Shown here: in pieces, positions 35,912 through 44,705 of the stretch | How the letters are laid out: every line of letters starts with the position of its first letter | Position numbering within the stretch: the stretch's first letter is position 1 | DNA from: Pseudomonas corrugata | GTDB lineage: Bacteria; Pseudomonadota; Gammaproteobacteria; Pseudomonadales; Pseudomonadaceae | DNA: 64,000 nt | Assembly (NCBI RefSeq): GCF_001269905.1 | Contig: NZ_LHVK01000021.1 | Coordinates: 87,604 to 151,603 of the forward strand | Direction: 5' to 3' | Notes under the pieces: model-generated | What the model was told of the DNA's origin: nothing | Databases searched by the model: none | Seen by the model: only the letters and a program-made list of their open reading frames with translations | Position numbers and translations under genes: made by a program

Positions 35912-37948
35912 ATGTCCAGCGATCCTCTGCTGCAGCCCTATAAGATCAAACACCTGACCCTCAAGAACCGGATCATGACCACCTCTCATGAGCCGGCTTA
36001 TCCTGTCGACGGCATGCCGAAGGATCTGTACCGCGCCTATCATGTCGAACGCGCCAAGGCTGGCGTGGCACTGACCATGACGGCGGGCTCCGCCGCCGTT
36101 TCCCGTGACAGCCCGCCAGTGTTCAACAACGTGCTGGCGTACAAGGATGAAGTGGTCAAATGGATGAAGGATCTGACCGACGAATGTCACGAACACGGCA
36201 CGGCGGTGATGATTCAACTGACTCACTTGGGGCGGCGCACACGCTGGGACAAGGCCGACTGGCTGCCGGTCGTCTCACCCTCCCATCGCCGCGAAGCGTC
36301 CCACCGGGCTTTCCCGAAAAAGATGGAAGAATGGGACATCGACCGCATCATCAAGGACTATGTGGACGCCGCCGAACGCATGAAGGCCGCCGGGCTGGAC
36401 GGCTTGGAACTGCAGGCCTACGGACACCTCATGGATCAGTTCTGGTCGCCACTGACCAACGACCTTGATGGCCCCTACGGCGGTTCGCTGGAGAACCGGT
36501 TGCGCTTTACCTTCGACATCCTGCGCGGCATTCGCCAGCGCTGTGGCGAGGACTTCCTGTTGGGGGTTCGCTACACCGGCGATGAAGATCTGCCCGGCGG
36601 TTTCGGTGCCAAGGACGGCATCCAGATCTCGCACATGCTCAAGGACAGTGGCCTGGTCGACTTCCTCAACGTCGTTCGCGGCCACATCGATACCGATGCC
36701 GGCCTCACCGACGTGATTCCGATCCAGGGCATGCGCAACTCCCCGCACCTGGATTTTGCCGGCGAGATCCGCTCGGCCACCGGCTTCCCCACCTTCCATG
36801 CCGCGAAGATTCCCGACGTCGCCACCGCCCGCCATGCCATCGCCTCGGGCAAGGTGGACATGATCGGCATGACCCGGGCGCACATGACCGACCCGCACAT
36901 CGTGCGCAAGATCATCGAGAAGCGCGAAGAAGAGATCCGCCCCTGCGTCGGCGCCAACTACTGCCTGGACCGCATCTATCAGGGCGGTGCCGCGTACTGC
37001 ATTCACAACGCCGCCACCGGGCGCGAAACCACCATGCCCCACGAAATCCCCAAGGCGTCGGTCAAGCGCAAAGTGGTGGTGATCGGCACCGGCCCGGCGG
37101 GCCTGGAGGCGGCACGGGTAGCCGGCGAACGCGGCCACGACGTCACGGTGTTTGAAGTGGCCGATCAACCCGGCGGCCAGATCCGCCTGACAGCGCAGAG
37201 CGAGCGCCGCCGCGAGATGATCAGCATCATCGACTGGCGCATGGCGCAATGCGAACGGCTGGGCGTGAAATTCCATTTCAATACCTGGGCCGAGGCCGAG
37301 ACGGTGCTGGCTGAAAGTCCGGACGTGGTGATCGTCGCCACCGGCGGCTTGCCGCACACCGAAGTGCTCAAGCACGGCAATGAACTGGTGGTGTCTACCT
37401 GGGACATCATTTCCGGTGACGTCAAGCCGGGCCAGAACGTGCTGATCTTTGACGACGCGGGGGACCATGCGGCCCTGCAAGCGGCCGAAGTCATCGCCAA
37501 CAGCGGCGCGAAACTGGAGATCGTCACACCGGACCGCTCGTTCGCACCCGAAGTGATGGCGATGAACCTGGTGCCCTACATGCGCAGCCTGCAAGACCTG
37601 AACGTCACCTTTACCGTCACCTATCGGGTCGACTCGGTGGAGAAACGCGACGGGCAATTGGTGGCTAACTTCGGCAGCGATTATGGCCAGGTGCATAAAC
37701 AGCGAGTGGTCGATCAGGTGGTCATCAACCACGGCACCCTGCCCCTCGACGATCTGTACTTCGAACTGCGCCCCCATTCGCGCAACAACGGTGCGGTTGA
37801 ACAGCATGATCTGATCGCCGGGAAAACCCAGAACATCGTGACCAACCCCGAGGGCCGCTTCCAGCTGTTCCGGATCGGCGACGCGGTGTCGGCACGCAAT
37901 ACCCACGCGGCCATCTACGATGCGTTGCGACTGGTCAAGGACATCTGA
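35912..37948 (+). CDS. N-methylproline demethylase-like flavoenzyme (OYE/TMADH family)
   Basis: 678-residue protein built like trimethylamine dehydrogenase: N-terminal FMN TIM barrel (YKIKHLTLKNRIMTTSHEPA, YGGSLENRLRF), an iron-sulfur segment, then an NAD/FAD-type domain (KVVVIGTGPAGLEAARVAGE from about residue 391). In the cluster motif C345, C351 and C364 are present, but the second position is alanine (A348) where TMADH has cysteine. Proposed to demethylate N-methylproline to proline, giving formaldehyde and passing electrons to EtfAB. The formaldehyde dehydrogenase gene follows at once. The start is the ATG at 35912; an earlier in-frame codon is unlikely. Confidence 0.85.
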   Translation: MSSDPLLQPYKIKHLTLKNRIMTTSHEPAYPVDGMPKDLYRAYHVERAKAGVALTMTAGSAAVSRDSPPVFNNVLAYKDEVVKWMKDLTDECHEHGTAVMIQLTHLGRRTRWDKADWLPVVSPSHRREASHRAFPKKMEEWDIDRIIKDYVDAAERMKAAGLDGLELQAYGHLMDQFWSPLTNDLDGPYGGSLENRLRFTFDILRGIRQRCGEDFLLGVRYTGDEDLPGGFGAKDGIQISHMLKDSGLVDFLNVVRGHIDTDAGLTDVIPIQGMRNSPHLDFAGEIRSATGFPTFHAAKIPDVATARHAIASGKVDMIGMTRAHMTDPHIVRKIIEKREEEIRPCVGANYCLDRIYQGGAAYCIHNAATGRETTMPHEIPKASVKRKVVVIGTGPAGLEAARVAGERGHDVTVFEVADQPGGQIRLTAQSERRREMISIIDWRMAQCERLGVKFHFNTWAEAETVLAESPDVVIVATGGLPHTEVLKHGNELVVSTWDIISGDVKPGQNVLIFDDAGDHAALQAAEVIANSGAKLEIVTPDRSFAPEVMAMNLVPYMRSLQDLNVTFTVTYRVDSVEKRDGQLVANFGSDYGQVHKQRVVDQVVINHGTLPLDDLYFELRPHSRNNGAVEQHDLIAGKTQNIVTNPEGRFQLFRIGDAVSARNTHAAIYDALRLVKDI

Positions 37949-37954
37949 AGTCAT

Positions 37955-37977
37955 GCCCCTGATCCTGGATCAGGGGC
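37955..37977 (+). terminator. Intercistronic hairpin
   Basis: GCCCCTGATC and GATCAGGGGC form a perfect 10-base stem with a 3-base loop, between the demethylase and formaldehyde dehydrogenase genes. No T-run, so attenuation or RNA stabilisation is as likely as termination. Confidence 0.5.
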
Positions 37978-38005
37978 AATTCACTATTCGAAACGAGGCT
38001 CTACC

Positions 38006-39130
38006 ATGTCAGCACAGACCTTGAAATCAAGGGCTGCGGTCGCATTCGCGCCCAATGAACCGTTGCAACTGGTCACCATCGATGTCGCACCGCCCAAGGC
38101 TGGTGAGGTCCGGGTGCGTATCGTTGCCACCGGCGTCTGCCACACCGATGCGTTTACCCTTTCAGGAAGCGACCCGGAAGGTATCTTCCCTAGCGTCCTG
38201 GGCCATGAAGGTGGCGGTATCGTCGAAGCCGTCGGCGAAGGTGTCACTTCACTGCAGGTCGGCGACCATGTGATTCCGCTCTATACCGCCGAATGCGGCC
38301 AGTGCAAGTTCTGCCTTTCCGGCAAGACCAACCTCTGCCAAGCCGTCAGGGCGACCCAAGGCAAAGGCCTGATGCCCGACGGCACTTCACGCTTTTCCTA
38401 TGAAGGCAAACCGCTGTTCCACTACATGGGTTGCTCGACATTTTCTGAATACACCGTGTTGCCGGAAATTTCCCTGGCGAAGATTCCCAAGGAGGCGCCG
38501 TTGGAGCAGGTCTGCCTGCTCGGTTGCGGGGTGACCACTGGAATCGGCGCAGTCCTCAACACCGCCAAGGTCGAAGCGGGCGCCAGTGTGGCGGTGTTCG
38601 GGCTGGGCGGCATTGGCCTGGCAGCCATCATCGGCGCAAAGATGGCCAACGCCGGGCGTATCCTCGCTATCGACATCAACCCTGCCAAGCGAGAAGTCGC
38701 GCTGTCGTTGGGCGCGACGGACTTCATCAATCCCAAGGAATACGACAAGCCGATCCAGGACGTCATTGTCGAGCTGACCGAAGGCGGCGTGGACTACTCG
38801 TTCGAATGCGTCGGCAACGTGCAACTGATGCGTGCGGCACTGGAGTGCTGCCACAAGGGCTGGGGCGAGTCGATTATCATCGGCGTCGCCGGCGCGGGCC
38901 AGGAAATCAGTACCCGCCCTTTCCAGCTCGTTACCGGTCGCGTGTGGCGTGGCAGCGCGTTTGGTGGCGTGAAGGGCCGCACCGAGCTGCCCAGCTATGT
39001 GGAGAAGGCCAGCCGAGGAGAGATCCCACTGGACACCTTTATCACCCACACCATGCCCCTGGAAGATATCAACAAAGCATTCGAGTTGATGCATGACGGG
39101 CAAAGCATTCGTACCGTCATTCATTATTGA
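38006..39130 (+). CDS. frmA: S-(hydroxymethyl)glutathione (formaldehyde) dehydrogenase, class III ADH
   Basis: 374 residues, typical of class III zinc alcohol dehydrogenases, oxidising S-hydroxymethylglutathione to S-formylglutathione. Zinc ligands in ATGVCHTDAFTLSG, LGHEGGG, structural cysteines in CGQCKFCLSGKTNLC, and GLGGIGLAAIIGA for NAD. Placed behind the demethylase, it disposes of formaldehyde released by the Rieske and flavin demethylations. No S-formylglutathione hydrolase gene is adjacent. Confidence 0.95.
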   Translation: MSAQTLKSRAAVAFAPNEPLQLVTIDVAPPKAGEVRVRIVATGVCHTDAFTLSGSDPEGIFPSVLGHEGGGIVEAVGEGVTSLQVGDHVIPLYTAECGQCKFCLSGKTNLCQAVRATQGKGLMPDGTSRFSYEGKPLFHYMGCSTFSEYTVLPEISLAKIPKEAPLEQVCLLGCGVTTGIGAVLNTAKVEAGASVAVFGLGGIGLAAIIGAKMANAGRILAIDINPAKREVALSLGATDFINPKEYDKPIQDVIVELTEGGVDYSFECVGNVQLMRAALECCHKGWGESIIIGVAGAGQEISTRPFQLVTGRVWRGSAFGGVKGRTELPSYVEKASRGEIPLDTFITHTMPLEDINKAFELMHDGQSIRTVIHY

Positions 39131-39174
39131 TTCGGCCGATCCTCATTTCCCCCCCCCACAAAAAGGAAGCAACG

Positions 39175-39558
39175 ATGTCCGTTTTTACCCATGTAACCGT
39201 CGGCACCAATGACCTGGCAAAAGCCCGTGCGTTCTATGACGCAGCGCTGAAAGAAATCGGCCTCAAACGCGTCGCCGATCTCAGCGAGAATGGCTCCATC
39301 TGGGGCGTCGACAAGCCTTCGTTCTTCGTACTCAAGCCGGCCAACGGCAATCCGGCGACTGTCGGTAACGGCGGTACTGTCAGCTTCGAGGCACCGAGCC
39401 GTGCTGCGGTCCACGCCTTCCACGCCGCGGCGCTGGCAAATGGCGGCGTCTGCGAAGGCCTGCCAGGCACGCGTGGCTGGGCTGAAAACGCCTATGCTGC
39501 CTACGCTCGGGATCTGGACGGGAACAAGCTGGCGGTCTACTGCTTCAAGGCAGAGTAA
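39175..39558 (+). CDS. VOC/glyoxalase-family protein
   Basis: 127-residue vicinal-oxygen-chelate protein: MSVFTHVTVGTNDLAKARAF at the start, EGLPGTRGWAENAYAAYARD and GNKLAVYCFK at the end. AAGGA precedes the ATG at 39175. It is co-directional with formaldehyde dehydrogenase (44-base gap) and closes the unit before a strong terminator. A glutathione-linked detoxification role is possible; relatives of this length are mostly uncharacterised. Confidence 0.88.
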   Translation: MSVFTHVTVGTNDLAKARAFYDAALKEIGLKRVADLSENGSIWGVDKPSFFVLKPANGNPATVGNGGTVSFEAPSRAAVHAFHAAALANGGVCEGLPGTRGWAENAYAAYARDLDGNKLAVYCFKAE

Positions 39559-39571
39559 ATAAGACGCTTAT

Positions 39572-39597
39572 CGAAGCCCCCTTGACCGGGGGCTTCG
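39572..39597. terminator. Bidirectional terminator
   Basis: CGAAGCCCCC pairs with GGGGGCTTCG over a 6-base loop, between the convergent VOC gene (stop 39558) and the ProC-like gene (stop 39603). Confidence 0.8.
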
Positions 39598-39602
39598 GTT
39601 TA

Positions 39603-40388
39603 TCAGGCATGAAGCCCTTTGCGGGCAACCGCAGCACCGGCCTCCAGAGCCCTACCGATGTGCGCTTCGAAACGACTATCGATCATTGATTGCAACGCCG
39701 CGGCCGTGACACCTCGATAGGCGACCAAGGCCTCGATCATCTCCTGCGCATCGTGGTTTTCCAAAAGCTGGCTGCCATTGACCACAACGTTCTTCGCAGC
39801 CAATTGTGCGATATCGGAAGGAATGCCGGCAGCCTTCGCCTGATTGGCCAGTGCGGTCATCAGCAACGCAGGAAAAGCCGGACCGGTACCCGAGAGCGCC
39901 GAGAGGTAGTCGATGAAGCCCTCCTCCTGAACCTCGGCTGCAGTGCCTACCGATTCGAACAGCCGCTGTACCAGCTCCCTCGCGGCCGCGTTCACTTCCC
40001 CCCAGCAAAACCACGGGGTAAAGGATTGCCCGATTTCAACCGCCGCGTTAGGCATCGCCCGCACGACTGCCGACGTTGAGGTTTGTGCGGCAATCGTCTG
40101 CGCCGTAACCCCAGCCATCAAGGACACGACGGTCTTGCCCGTCGCGTCAATGTCCAGGCTGGCGAAATGCTCGGGGCGCACCGCGATGATTACCATGTCG
40201 CTACGTGTCACCAGCGCCTGATTGTCCGTGACCAGGCAAACGCCTTGTTGTGCCAGCGGATGACGGCCGGTGCGATTGGAAATGATCAGATTGCCAGCCG
40301 GCAACAGCGACTTCGCCATGAGCGCTTTCGCAATCGCGCCACCCAACCAGCCCGTTCCGCCGATGATACCGAGCGTTTCGCTGATCAT
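39603..40388 (-). CDS. ProC-family pyrroline-5-carboxylate reductase homologue
   Basis: 261 residues: Rossmann GIIGGTGWLGGAIAKALMA, VRAMPNAAVEIGQSFTPW (the family's P-N loop) and the C-terminal substrate motif DYLSALSGTGPAFPALLMTA. It is smaller and more divergent than housekeeping ProC, and lies in an operon with a TetR gene (4-base overlap), so it is a pathway-specific paralogue. Reduction or reversal at a pyrroline carboxylate in proline-betaine breakdown is the obvious role. Confidence 0.85.
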   Translation of the reverse strand: MISETLGIIGGTGWLGGAIAKALMAKSLLPAGNLIISNRTGRHPLAQQGVCLVTDNQALVTRSDMVIIAVRPEHFASLDIDATGKTVVSLMAGVTAQTIAAQTSTSAVVRAMPNAAVEIGQSFTPWFCWGEVNAAARELVQRLFESVGTAAEVQEEGFIDYLSALSGTGPAFPALLMTALANQAKAAGIPSDIAQLAAKNVVVNGSQLLENHDAQEMIEALVAYRGVTAAALQSMIDSRFEAHIGRALEAGAAVARKGLHA

Positions 40389-41086
40389 TTTGCAGAGACC
40401 TCTTCGAAAGTGTCCGCCAAGGGAACGAAAAGCCCTGGCTCTTTCTCGGCGTAGCCAAATTTCCCATAGAAGCGATCCAGCTCGCGTTGCTTGGGGACCT
40501 TGCCGGTGAAAATGCTGACGTAATGAGGAATACGCTGGAAACGCGTGGTGATCAGCTCACTGGTGTTCATGCTGATATAGCCGATCTGGGTCAGGTAGAT
40601 CGTCCGGGCGCGCGTATCGGCACCCTGACTGTCATAGCCAAAACGCTTGAACATGTTTGCCAGGGCGCTCATCCGCTGTTCGTCCACGGTCGCGACCTCT
40701 TGAGCCACTTCAGCCGACTGCAACGCCCAACTGCGCACGGCAAACTCGAATTGCGAGTCGAACAGTTGCGGATTGAGCCAGCACTCGAACACATTCAGGA
40801 TCGCCTCGGAAATGCTTTCGGCATAGCTTTCGCACTGCCGGATCAAGCCCCCCGTGTTGGTCTCCCGCCAACGGGAAAGCAAGGCGGCCAACAGCTGTTC
40901 GCGATCCTCGAAAAACCAATAGAAGCTGGTGCGTGACAAACCCAGGCGCTTGGCCAGCGGCATGACACGAACGGCATCGATGCCCGACTCCTTCAAGGCC
41001 TCGTAGGCCGCTTCCAGCCAGCCCTCCGTCGACCCCCGCCAGCCTGCGTCCTGGGCCTTGCCACGTGCCTTCCCTACCTGGGGCAT
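40385..41086 (-). CDS. TetR-family regulator
   Basis: 233-residue repressor-type protein. HTH in VRVMPLAKRLGLSRTSFYWF; ligand-binding C-terminal domain with FRVWA-like AVRSWALQSAEVAQEV segment. The ATG at 41086 is preceded by AAGGTGAG. It overlaps the ProC-like gene by 4 bases, so both are co-transcribed and probably autoregulated through the dyad at 41139. Confidence 0.9.
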   Translation of the reverse strand: MPQVGKARGKAQDAGWRGSTEGWLEAAYEALKESGIDAVRVMPLAKRLGLSRTSFYWFFEDREQLLAALLSRWRETNTGGLIRQCESYAESISEAILNVFECWLNPQLFDSQFEFAVRSWALQSAEVAQEVATVDEQRMSALANMFKRFGYDSQGADTRARTIYLTQIGYISMNTSELITTRFQRIPHYVSIFTGKVPKQRELDRFYGKFGYAEKEPGLFVPLADTFEEVSAK

Positions 41087-41138
41087 TCTGCTCACCTTCT
41101 TAATAATGCGTAACGCGAATGTACTCGGATGACCCTCC

Positions 41139-41158
41139 AATGTACACCCAAGTACATT
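41139..41158. promoter_or_regulatory. Probable TetR operator
   Basis: AATGTAC, 6 bases, GTACATT: a perfect inverted repeat 53 bases ahead of the TetR start. A further AATGTAC half-site lies exactly 21 bases to the left at 41118. Confidence 0.65.
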
Positions 41159-41540
41159 TAGTTGACTTTTTCGGCTCGAGAGTGAATGAAGTCATTAATG
41201 ATAAAAACTCATGAGACGCGGACATAAAATGGTTTGTCGGTAAAAGACACCTGACTGACCATACCCCACAGGCAACGGACTCCATACCAAAACAACAACG
41301 AGCCGCCATCATGAATCTTGCAGCGCACACCTTTGAAAGCCTTTCGACGTCCGGCCAAAGAATACCGGGGCGACTGGCATTGCCTCACGCTACTTCTGTT
41401 ACTTATCCCCTGCCCAAACTTCGATAACTGCTGAAGCGACGCCCTGCGCAGTCGCTTTGTGCGCCTGCTAACCCGGCGCGCGAAGCGCTGCCCGGACGGT
41501 TGCTGGCGTGCGATTTCTTTCTATCAGTCGGATTAGTGAT
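41159..41540. other. Gap upstream of the second transporter
   Basis: About 380 bases, AT-rich on the left. It contains only a 38-codon frame (41311-41427) without a recognisable domain. No LysR dyad was found. It presumably carries the promoter for the permease-ATPase-LysR unit. Confidence 0.4.
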
Positions 41541-42389
41541 ATGTGGATAACACAAGAGAAGCTTCCCCTGGGCGAACACATCGCCCGGTATGTCGAATGG
41601 TTGACTCAGCACGGCGCAGGTATTTTCGATGCCATCTCGCTGTCGCTGTCGGGTGTCATCACCGCATTCAGCGGTGTGCTCCTTTGGTTCAACCCCTTGG
41701 CGTTGATCGCTGTATTTGCCCTGCTGGCCTATTACATTCAGCGCAAGGTGAGCCTCACCCTGTTCATCACCCTCGCCTTCCTGCTGATATTCAACCTCGG
41801 TTATTGGCAAGAGACCCTGGAGACTCTCGCCCAAGTCACCTTCGCCACACTCGTCTGCGTGGTCATCGGTGTACCGCTAGGCATCGTCGCGGCACATCGA
41901 CCCTGGTTCTACGCGACCTTGCGGCCGGTCCTCGACCTGATGCAGACCGTACCGACCTTCGTTTACCTCATTCCCACCCTGACCCTCTTCGGCCTGGGCG
42001 TGGTCCCGGGCCTGATCTCCACAGTGGTATTTGCAATCGCCGCACCTATTCGCCTGACGTATCTGGGCATCAGTGATGTTCCCGAAGAACTGATGGATGC
42101 TGGCAAGGCCTTTGGCTGCTCGCGCCGCCAATTGTTGATGCGCATCGAACTGCCCCACGCCATGCCCAGCATCGCCGCCGGAATTACCCAATGCATCATG
42201 CTGTCACTTTCCATGGTCGTGATCGCCGCCTTGGTGGGGGCCGACGGGCTTGGCAAACCCGTGGTCAATGCGTTGAACACCGCCGATATCTCGATGGGTT
42301 TCGAAGCGGGCCTGGCGATCGTGCTGCTGGCGATCACGCTCGACCGCATCTGCAAGCAACGCGAGACCGCGAAAAGAGGTGACGTATGA
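41541..42389 (+). CDS. ProW-type ABC transporter permease
   Basis: 282 residues from the ATG at 41541; a GTG 33 bases earlier is in frame but has no better ribosome site. Hydrophobic helices throughout; coupling loop ELMDAGKAFGCSRRQLLMRI, and TVPTFVYLIPTLTLFGLGVV as in betaine permeases. Four-base overlap with the ATPase gene. Its binding protein is missing locally and is probably the OpuAC-type gene at 33 kb. Confidence 0.92.
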   Translation: MWITQEKLPLGEHIARYVEWLTQHGAGIFDAISLSLSGVITAFSGVLLWFNPLALIAVFALLAYYIQRKVSLTLFITLAFLLIFNLGYWQETLETLAQVTFATLVCVVIGVPLGIVAAHRPWFYATLRPVLDLMQTVPTFVYLIPTLTLFGLGVVPGLISTVVFAIAAPIRLTYLGISDVPEELMDAGKAFGCSRRQLLMRIELPHAMPSIAAGITQCIMLSLSMVVIAALVGADGLGKPVVNALNTADISMGFEAGLAIVLLAITLDRICKQRETAKRGDV

Positions 42390-43609
42390 GCATCATCCGT
42401 TTTGAAGACGTCGACGTGATCTTCTCCGCTCGCCCGAAGCCTGCCCTGGATTTGCTTGACCAAGGCTTTTCACGTCCGGAAATTCTGCAGAAAACCGGCC
42501 TGATCGTCGGCGTGGAAAAGGCCAACCTGGAGATCAACAAAGGCGAAATCTGTGTATTGATGGGCCTGTCCGGCTCCGGCAAATCCAGTCTGCTGCGTTG
42601 CATCAACGGCCTGAACACCGTGAGTCGCGGCAAGCTTTTCGTGGAGCACGAAGGCCGGCAGATCGACATCGCTTCCTGCTCCCCCGCCGAGCTGAAAATG
42701 ATGCGCACCCAGCGCATCGCCATGGTGTTCCAGAAGTTCGCCTTGATGCCCTGGCTGACGGTTCGCGAAAACATCAGCTTTGGTCTGGAAATGCAGGGCC
42801 GTCCGGAAAAGGAGCGGCGCAAGCTGGTGGATGAGAAGCTTGAGCTGGTGGGCCTGACCCAGTGGCGCAACAAGAAGCCCAACGAACTGTCCGGCGGCAT
42901 GCAGCAGCGGGTTGGCCTGGCCCGTGCACTGGCTATGGACGCCGACATCCTGCTGATGGACGAACCGTTCTCGGCCCTCGACCCGCTGATCCGCCAAGGC
43001 TTACAGGACGAATTGCTCGATCTGCAACGCAAGCTGCACAAGACCATCGTGTTCGTCAGCCATGACCTGGACGAAGCCCTGAAGCTGGGCACACGCATCG
43101 CCATCATGAAAGACGGCAAGATCATCCAGTACAGCAAGCCCGAAGAAATCGTGCTGAACCCGGCCGACGACTATGTGCGCAACTTCGTCGCCCACACCAA
43201 CCCGTTGAATGTGCTGTGCGCGAAGAGCTTGATGACACCGCTGGACCAATGCGTTTTCGCCCGCGACGAATACTGCCTGGATACGGCTCAGAACCTGTGG
43301 ATGGCGCTGAGTGCGCAGCGTCATTTGACCAGCGTTCGAAAAGGCGCCACCACCGCACACGTCCAACCCTGGAATCCGACCAAGGCAATCGAGACCTTGG
43401 CTCGACAACCGACGTGCGTCCCCTGCGCCACCACCATGCGCGACGCGCTGCAGATTCGCTACGAAACCGGCCACCCCCTGATTGTGCAGGACGAGGCTGG
43501 CGTCATCTTGGGCATATTGGGTGACAGTGAACTGTATCGGGCATTGCTGGGGCACAAAATGTCCCGACCTGTTCCTACGGAACCCGAACGGGAATCTTCG
43601 GTGGCGTGA
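42386..43609 (+). CDS. ProV-type ABC transporter ATPase
   Basis: 407 residues: ProV-like N-terminal FSRPEILQKTGLIVGVEKAN, Walker A GLSGSGKSS, signature LSGGMQQRVGLARAL, Walker B ILLMDEPFSALDPL, switch VSHD, then a C-terminal CBS-type regulatory region (MRDALQIRYETGHPLIVQDE). Partner of the preceding permease; second transporter of the island. Confidence 0.94.
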   Translation: MSIIRFEDVDVIFSARPKPALDLLDQGFSRPEILQKTGLIVGVEKANLEINKGEICVLMGLSGSGKSSLLRCINGLNTVSRGKLFVEHEGRQIDIASCSPAELKMMRTQRIAMVFQKFALMPWLTVRENISFGLEMQGRPEKERRKLVDEKLELVGLTQWRNKKPNELSGGMQQRVGLARALAMDADILLMDEPFSALDPLIRQGLQDELLDLQRKLHKTIVFVSHDLDEALKLGTRIAIMKDGKIIQYSKPEEIVLNPADDYVRNFVAHTNPLNVLCAKSLMTPLDQCVFARDEYCLDTAQNLWMALSAQRHLTSVRKGATTAHVQPWNPTKAIETLARQPTCVPCATTMRDALQIRYETGHPLIVQDEAGVILGILGDSELYRALLGHKMSRPVPTEPERESSVA

Positions 43610-43638
43610 GTCACCTGGCACGGCGTTGGAACACACCT

Positions 43639-44577
43639 ATGCAACCCAGCGATATCGATAAGAAGGTCAAGGGTTACCGACGGTTGATACCGTCGATGAC
43701 GGCCTTGCTGGAATTCGAAGCCGTGGCACGGCTGACCAGCTTCACCCTGGCCGCCCAAGAGCTGGGCGTGACGCAGGCCGCCGTCAGCAAACAGATCCGC
43801 TTGTTGGAGGACGCCCTGGAAACCAAGCTGTTCCATCGCCTTCATCGGTCGATCAAGCTGACTCACGAAGGCTATGTACTGCATCTGGTCGTCGCAGAGT
43901 CCATTCATCGCATGGCCAGCGTCTTCGACAAAATTGCCGAGGGCATTGGTGAACAGGAGATCACCATCGCCTGCACCGAGGCGTTTTCTCACTTGAGAAT
44001 ACTCCCCAGATTGACCGCGCTACGCACCCTGCAACCGAAGTTGAAGTTACGTTTGATGACACACCAGGTCTCACCCAGTACATACCGGGATGACGTTGAC
44101 CTGGCCATCCGTTTTGGCGATGGGAAATGGGAGGGTGGGAGTTCGGTTTTCCTGTTCGATGAAGAAGTGTTTCCCGTTTGTTCGCCGGCCTGGCTCGCCG
44201 CCAATCCGCCCCCTTCATCCATCACCGATTTTCTGGACGCGGCGCTGATTGACTCCGATCCAACCCTGGAAGGCTGGATGACCTGGAACCGATGGTGCCG
44301 GGAACTCGGCGATATGCGCCCCAAGCTCAATTACTCATTTCGCTGCAGTTCCTATAACGACGCGATACAGGCGGCCATACAAGGCCATGGCATTGCACTG
44401 GGATGGGGTCGGCTGATCGCACACCGGCTCAATAGCGGTGAGCTGATCAGAATTACGCCCTATAGAGTCAAGCCCAAGGACGCCTATTACCTGGTTATTC
44501 CGAGCGGCCGAAAAGTTGAGCCTATTACCCAGGCGCTGATTGATTGGCTGCGCGACGATAGTTATTTAACTCACTGA
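43639..44577 (+). CDS. LysR-family regulator (GcvA-type)
   Basis: 312 residues from the ATG at 43639. HTH FTLAAQELGVTQAAVSKQIR, effector domain with VFPVCSPAWLAANPPPSS and GHGIALGWGRLIAHRLNSGE. It begins 29 bases after the transporter ATPase gene and stands directly before the dyad at 44594 that precedes the second Rieske gene, so it may be read with the transporter and act on the oxygenase promoter. Confidence 0.92.
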   Translation: MQPSDIDKKVKGYRRLIPSMTALLEFEAVARLTSFTLAAQELGVTQAAVSKQIRLLEDALETKLFHRLHRSIKLTHEGYVLHLVVAESIHRMASVFDKIAEGIGEQEITIACTEAFSHLRILPRLTALRTLQPKLKLRLMTHQVSPSTYRDDVDLAIRFGDGKWEGGSSVFLFDEEVFPVCSPAWLAANPPPSSITDFLDAALIDSDPTLEGWMTWNRWCRELGDMRPKLNYSFRCSSYNDAIQAAIQGHGIALGWGRLIAHRLNSGELIRITPYRVKPKDAYYLVIPSGRKVEPITQALIDWLRDDSYLTH

Positions 44578-44593
44578 TTAAATAGAATTTTTA

Positions 44594-44614
44594 CGCATAA
44601 CGAAAAGTTATGCG
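44594..44614. promoter_or_regulatory. LysR-type dyad upstream of the GbcA-like gene
   Basis: CGCATAAC, GAAAA, GTTATGCG: perfect 8-base arms and T-N11-A core, 92 bases before the Rieske start. The core ATAAC-N5-GTTAT is identical to those at 17206 and 18363. Confidence 0.7.
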
Positions 44615-44705
44615 AGCGTGAAAATAAAGCGCGTTGACGGTCTTATTCCACTTTTCCAAACTGTGCTTGCCGCCTGATCAACTTTGAGTTTGAGCGAGAC
44701 CCATA

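Noticed and set aside
36275..37954. 559-codon minus-strand open frame opposite the demethylase gene
   Set aside because: Histidine/valine/glycine-rich composition and no domain; it is the antisense shadow of a strongly codon-biased gene.
41311..41427. 38-codon frame starting MNLAAHTFESLSTSGQ
   Set aside because: Loosely recalls an aconitase N-terminus but lacks diagnostic residues; too short to claim as gene or remnant.
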